Assembly: GCA_954871525.1 (NCBI GenBank)
Contig: OX940864.1
Span: forward strand, 19,524,001 to 19,588,000
DNA: 64,000 nt
Direction of reading: 5' to 3'
Source of the DNA: Parietaria judaica
Lineage: Eukaryota; Streptophyta; Magnoliopsida; Rosales; Urticaceae
The position numbers and the translations under genes were made by a program. The notes under the pieces were generated by a model. The model did not search any database and was not told the origin of the DNA. It saw nothing but the letters and a program-made list of their open reading frames with translations. Positions 60,915 through 64,000 of this stretch are shown in pieces. How positions within the stretch are numbered: the stretch's first letter is position 1; each line of letters begins with the position of its first letter.

Positions 60915-61823
60915 TCAGAAAATGTCCTTCCCGCCCCCAGCCATCTGGAGGAGGAGGCCCCAGAGTCGCCGGATCTCCCCGGCGATGTCGTCGGTGGGAA
61001 GCTGAAAGCGGCAGCAGGGACACGTGTTGGTCTCCCGCAGCCACGGGATCACACACTTCCAGTGGAACACGTGGCCGCACGGCACCCGGCACACGTCCCT
61101 CCCCTCCCCCATCTCCTCTCGGCAAACCACGCAGTCTCCGCCGCTGCCGATCACCGATGGAAGCGACACCACTGCCGCCACCGATGCCGGTGTCCGGCTT
61201 TCTACGTCAGCGTCAATGAACCCTAAACTCTGCCTCGGTGCCATGTCAGCACCGATGAACCCCTGACACCGTGCCACCACTGCATCAGCATTGTCGAGTC
61301 TCTGACATCCAGCCGCTGCCACATCAGCACCGACGAGCCTCAAGCACCGTGCCGCCGCCTCCGCGCACGTCACCAGCACGGTGGACCCCATCCCCGAGGT
61401 GCACAATGATAGAATGTCGTCCGCATGGACTCGGGCAAGGACGTCACGCCGGAGGAGGCCCTCGGGGCCGATGTCGGGGCGGCGCTGGCGGGCTTCGCAG
61501 AGGAAGAGGAGGAGGAGGACAACGTCGAGATCACGCTGGGGGAGCGGTTTCCCGGCCGTGAAAGAGCGGTTTTCGGGTAGAAGGAGGCGGAGCGAGGAGA
61601 GGAGGTGGGTGGCGAGGAGGGCGGTTTTGGCAGGGAGGGAGAGGCGGCGGAGGCGGCGGAGAGTGAGAGAGAAGACGGTTTGGTTAGAGAGAATGGCGGC
61701 GAGGCGGCTTTGCTGGCGGCGAAGGTCGGCGGAGACGGAGAGGGTGAGGGCGGCGAGGTCCGGGGAGGAGAGGGTGGAGAGGGCGGCGAAGATGGTGGAA
61801 GTGGTTGAACGTGTTTGGTCCAT
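60915..61823 (-). CDS. RING-H2 E3 ubiquitin ligase, SGR9-like
   Basis: A single-exon gene of 302 codons. The N-terminal helical region (IFAALSTLSSPDLAALTLSV, then TVFSLTLRRLRRLSLPAKTALLA and RDLDVVLLLLFLCEA) and the C-terminal RING match what I recall of SGR9, an amyloplast-associated ubiquitin ligase that modulates amyloplast-actin interaction in shoot gravitropism. The RING-H2 ligands are C231, C234, C249, H251, H254, C257, C268 and C271, and the tail CCRFQLPTDDIAGEIRRLW is typical of that family. Residues about 160-207 are a degenerate repeat (VGADVAA, NADAVVA, IGADMAP, IDADVES) not expected in the family. GC-rich coding sequence. E3 activity is inferred from the intact RING; SGR9 orthology is from recall and unproven. 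Confidence 0.88.
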   Translation of the reverse strand: MDQTRSTTSTIFAALSTLSSPDLAALTLSVSADLRRQQSRLAAILSNQTVFSLTLRRLRRLSLPAKTALLATHLLSSLRLLLPENRSFTAGKPLPQRDLDVVLLLLFLCEARQRRPDIGPEGLLRRDVLARVHADDILSLCTSGMGSTVLVTCAEAAARCLRLVGADVAAAGCQRLDNADAVVARCQGFIGADMAPRQSLGFIDADVESRTPASVAAVVSLPSVIGSGGDCVVCREEMGEGRDVCRVPCGHVFHWKCVIPWLRETNTCPCCRFQLPTDDIAGEIRRLWGLLLQMAGGGKDIF

Positions 61824-63067
61824 TGCTGTGTGTTTGGGATCTTGTGCTGCTTTGCTTTTGGAGTTCGGGATTTGGCTTTGGATGCTGCGAATTGGGGCTT
61901 TTTATGCTAACTTTTTCTCTTTAATTGACCATTTTGGACACTTTTAATAATTATATTTCTCGTTATGACCATTTACTATACAATCTTTAATCGCTATTTT
62001 GTCAATTATATTACCAATATTAATCAAAATGGCTCAAAGAAACTAGATTTTAGTTCCGTTGTGGGTGTAGAAGCTAGAAATTAGTGACTGAAGTAAAAAA
62101 TAAATCTTGATGTGAAATCTATTGTCACTGTGTTTTTGCCCCGATGAGCTCTCTCAACTTTGTTTGCTATAGCCCGTGCTTGGAAAAATTTTTGTCGTTT
62201 ATAATGTGACTTTCATGAGTGTTCTTTTAGAGAATTTTATTTCTTCCTCACGAAAGGGATGGAATTATTACGTTTTGGTTATATTCACATTAAGACAATC
62301 ACTAAGTCACATCATTGGATATAGTTCTTATAATTAAATAAATTTGATATACTATAGATATTTTTCACCAAAGATAGTTGAATATAAATCATATTATTAT
62401 TCACTACTCCCATGCATGTCAAGACTCAAATAGAATAACATTGATGCCTTTTTATGATACTCAATTAATAATGAAGTGGCTAGGAATGAATGTATGTTTT
62501 TTGTCCATAAATGTATGTCATATTCTATTTAGCATTCTTTTCATTATCTCTCATGTAACTAAATTCCCAATGGTACAAAGAGAAGAGGAAAAAATATAGT
62601 TTGGCCCATCCATGGCACCACATTGTTGTCCCCTATATAATCATAATGCAAATATATAGTAGGTGGAAATAAAAAGCATCCAACTTCATCAACTCTAGGT
62701 TTGGATTGGATCGAGCTTCGGGGTTTTTTCGGGTCGAGTCGGATCGGTGATCTGAACATAAGCTATAAGAACTGATTCTGATCCGTCAATCTAGTTTCAG
62801 ATTGGACCAATCCAAGTCAATTTTCTCTTGGCCGCTATATAACTTTTACTGCGTTAATTTGACCATAAAGACTACATAAAGACAAAAATACAATATCGAT
62901 GGATGTGATCTAATCATTTTACAAAGTGAATAGCTACATAAATAAATAAAAAATATTTCTAAATATATTATAAGATACCTCTTGAACTTTCATCATTCCG
63001 CACTTTGCCCTAAAATTTGTAACCAATCATATTATGTATGAAAGTCTCAATTCAATTTCATATTAGG
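61824..63067. other. Intergenic DNA between the RING and PPR genes
   Basis: The first part is the promoter side of the minus-strand RING gene; the last part is the 3' flank of the PPR gene. AT-rich, with a ggatcgagcttcgggg-type stretch near 62705 that may be a transposon relic. Confidence 0.45.
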
Positions 63068-64000
63068 TTAGTTTCTACAATGGCTCAGTGACTGATCAAA
63101 TGTTTCAACCCAGCTTCCGCCGGCGACCTTCTTCAATCCGATTCCGCTCATTCGTTCCCTGACCATATCCGCTTCCTCGGATCTCCCAGCCTGAGAATAT
63201 AAATTGGCCATTATCACATAATTCCCCGTATTCTCGGGCTCGATTTTGAACAAACGGTCACAGACAAACTTCCCCAATTCGACATCTCCTGCCATTGAGG
63301 CTCCATTGAGCAATGCACCCCAAACTTTTGCGCTCGGCTCAATCGGCATCGTTGAAATCAAATCCGACGCTTCGGATAATTTGCCTGACCGGCTCAGAAC
63401 GGTCACCAAACAAGCATAATGCTCAACGGAAGGTTGAATTCCGTATTTGGGCAACATCGAATTGAAAATCTTCCACGCTTCGTCAACAAATCCGGAATTA
63501 GCGCAAGACGATAGTATTGCGGTGAATGTAACTTCATCAGGCTGAATCCCGTTTCTTACCATCTCTTCGAAAAGATAAAGCGACGTATACGAATCTCCAT
63601 GTGACGCGTACGCCGAGATTATCGCCGTCCAAATGATCAAGCTCTTAACTTTTGAATGATCAAATACGGATTTCGCGCCACGAAGAAATCCTGATTTTGA
63701 ATAAGTATCTACTATCGCGGTTGAAACATAGATATTCTGGGAATAATTGTTTCTAATTGCGTACCCGTGAACTTCTTTCCCTCCTTTGAGATAAGTAAAA
63801 TACGAAATCGTTGGAAGAACGCTCGAAATTGTTACAAAGTTTGGCCTAAATCCACGTATCTGCATTTCTCGAAACAATTCGAGGACGCATTCGTGTTGAT
63901 TGTTCTGCACCAGACCTGAAATCACAGCGTTCCATGTGAATAATCCCGGCTTGGGCATTCTGTAAAACAGGTCCAACGCATTTTCAACGAACCCGTGAAT
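63068..64000 (-). CDS. PLS-class pentatricopeptide repeat protein, C-terminal part
   Basis: The frame stays open to the window edge, so the start lies outside. At least 310 residues are visible. PPR motifs include LFTWNAVISGLVQNNQHECV, YVSTAIVDTYSKSGFLRGAK, IIWTAIISAYASHGDSYTSL and VTFTAILSSCANSGFVDEAW, followed by an E domain (VWGALLNGASMAGDVELGKF, NTGNYVIMANLYSQAGR) and a short E+ like end GGSWVE. There is no DYW domain. Such proteins bind organelle RNA, often for C-to-U editing with a partner supplying the deaminase. It reads like the Arabidopsis At2g37310 group by recall. No stop or frameshift is seen. Confidence 0.93.
   Translation of the reverse strand: MHGFVENALDLFYRMPKPGLFTWNAVISGLVQNNQHECVLELFREMQIRGFRPNFVTISSVLPTISYFTYLKGGKEVHGYAIRNNYSQNIYVSTAIVDTYSKSGFLRGAKSVFDHSKVKSLIIWTAIISAYASHGDSYTSLYLFEEMVRNGIQPDEVTFTAILSSCANSGFVDEAWKIFNSMLPKYGIQPSVEHYACLVTVLSRSGKLSEASDLISTMPIEPSAKVWGALLNGASMAGDVELGKFVCDRLFKIEPENTGNYVIMANLYSQAGRSEEADMVRERMSGIGLKKVAGGSWVETFDQSLSHCRN

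Noticed and set aside
61381..61947. 188-codon plus-strand arginine-rich frame
   Set aside because: Antisense of the GC-rich RING gene; composition is typical of a shadow frame.

Overview
The window is nuclear DNA of a flowering plant, almost certainly a eudicot. The evidence is AT-rich intergenic DNA, genes split by short GT-AG introns, plant gene families (PLS-class PPR, QUASIMODO-type methyltransferase, SGR9-like RING protein) and a dense load of Copia, hAT and Mutator-like transposons. I could not fix the species from the sequence.

Layout. 1-4879: a nearly intact, recent Copia element whose left LTR is cut by the window edge. 4880-16656: transposon-rich land with no gene, holding a degenerate tandem repeat, a Mutator-like foldback element and a long LTR-like block. 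16657-20805: a 14-exon minus-strand gene for a two-module cystatin-like protein, head-to-head with cytosolic aspartyl-tRNA synthetase at 20806-23574. 26835-33411: a hAT element (copy A) whose intron took in two Mutator-like elements, both with perfect 9-bp target duplications. 34052-36841: a broken PMT-type methyltransferase. 37286-39244: the 18S rRNA dimethylase DIM1, with a minisatellite in its only intron. 39503-42300: a MITE and hAT copy B, an internally deleted relative of copy A. 42872-45360: a 5'-truncated, decayed Copia. 48807-49755: a small coiled-coil gene. 50765-52662: a tandem palindromic repeat cut by a foldback Mutator-like element. 52944-56517: a hAT element with a perfect 8-bp target duplication and one frameshift. 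60915-61823: an SGR9-like RING-H2 ubiquitin ligase. 63068 to the end: the C-terminal part of a PPR protein.

Four genes look intact: AspRS, DIM1, the SGR9-like ligase, and the PPR gene as far as the window shows it. The coiled-coil gene is plausible. The cystatin-like gene is open across 14 exons except for one in-frame TAG in exon 1 that is directly followed by ATG. AspRS and DIM1 serve translation and ribosome maturation and share an AAACGACA word in their upstream DNA. There is no operon-like logic; the mobile elements explain most of the rest. The most unusual objects are the two-module cystatin-like gene, the Mutator-like element with two gene-start-like pieces, and the in-frame repeat just before the RING domain.
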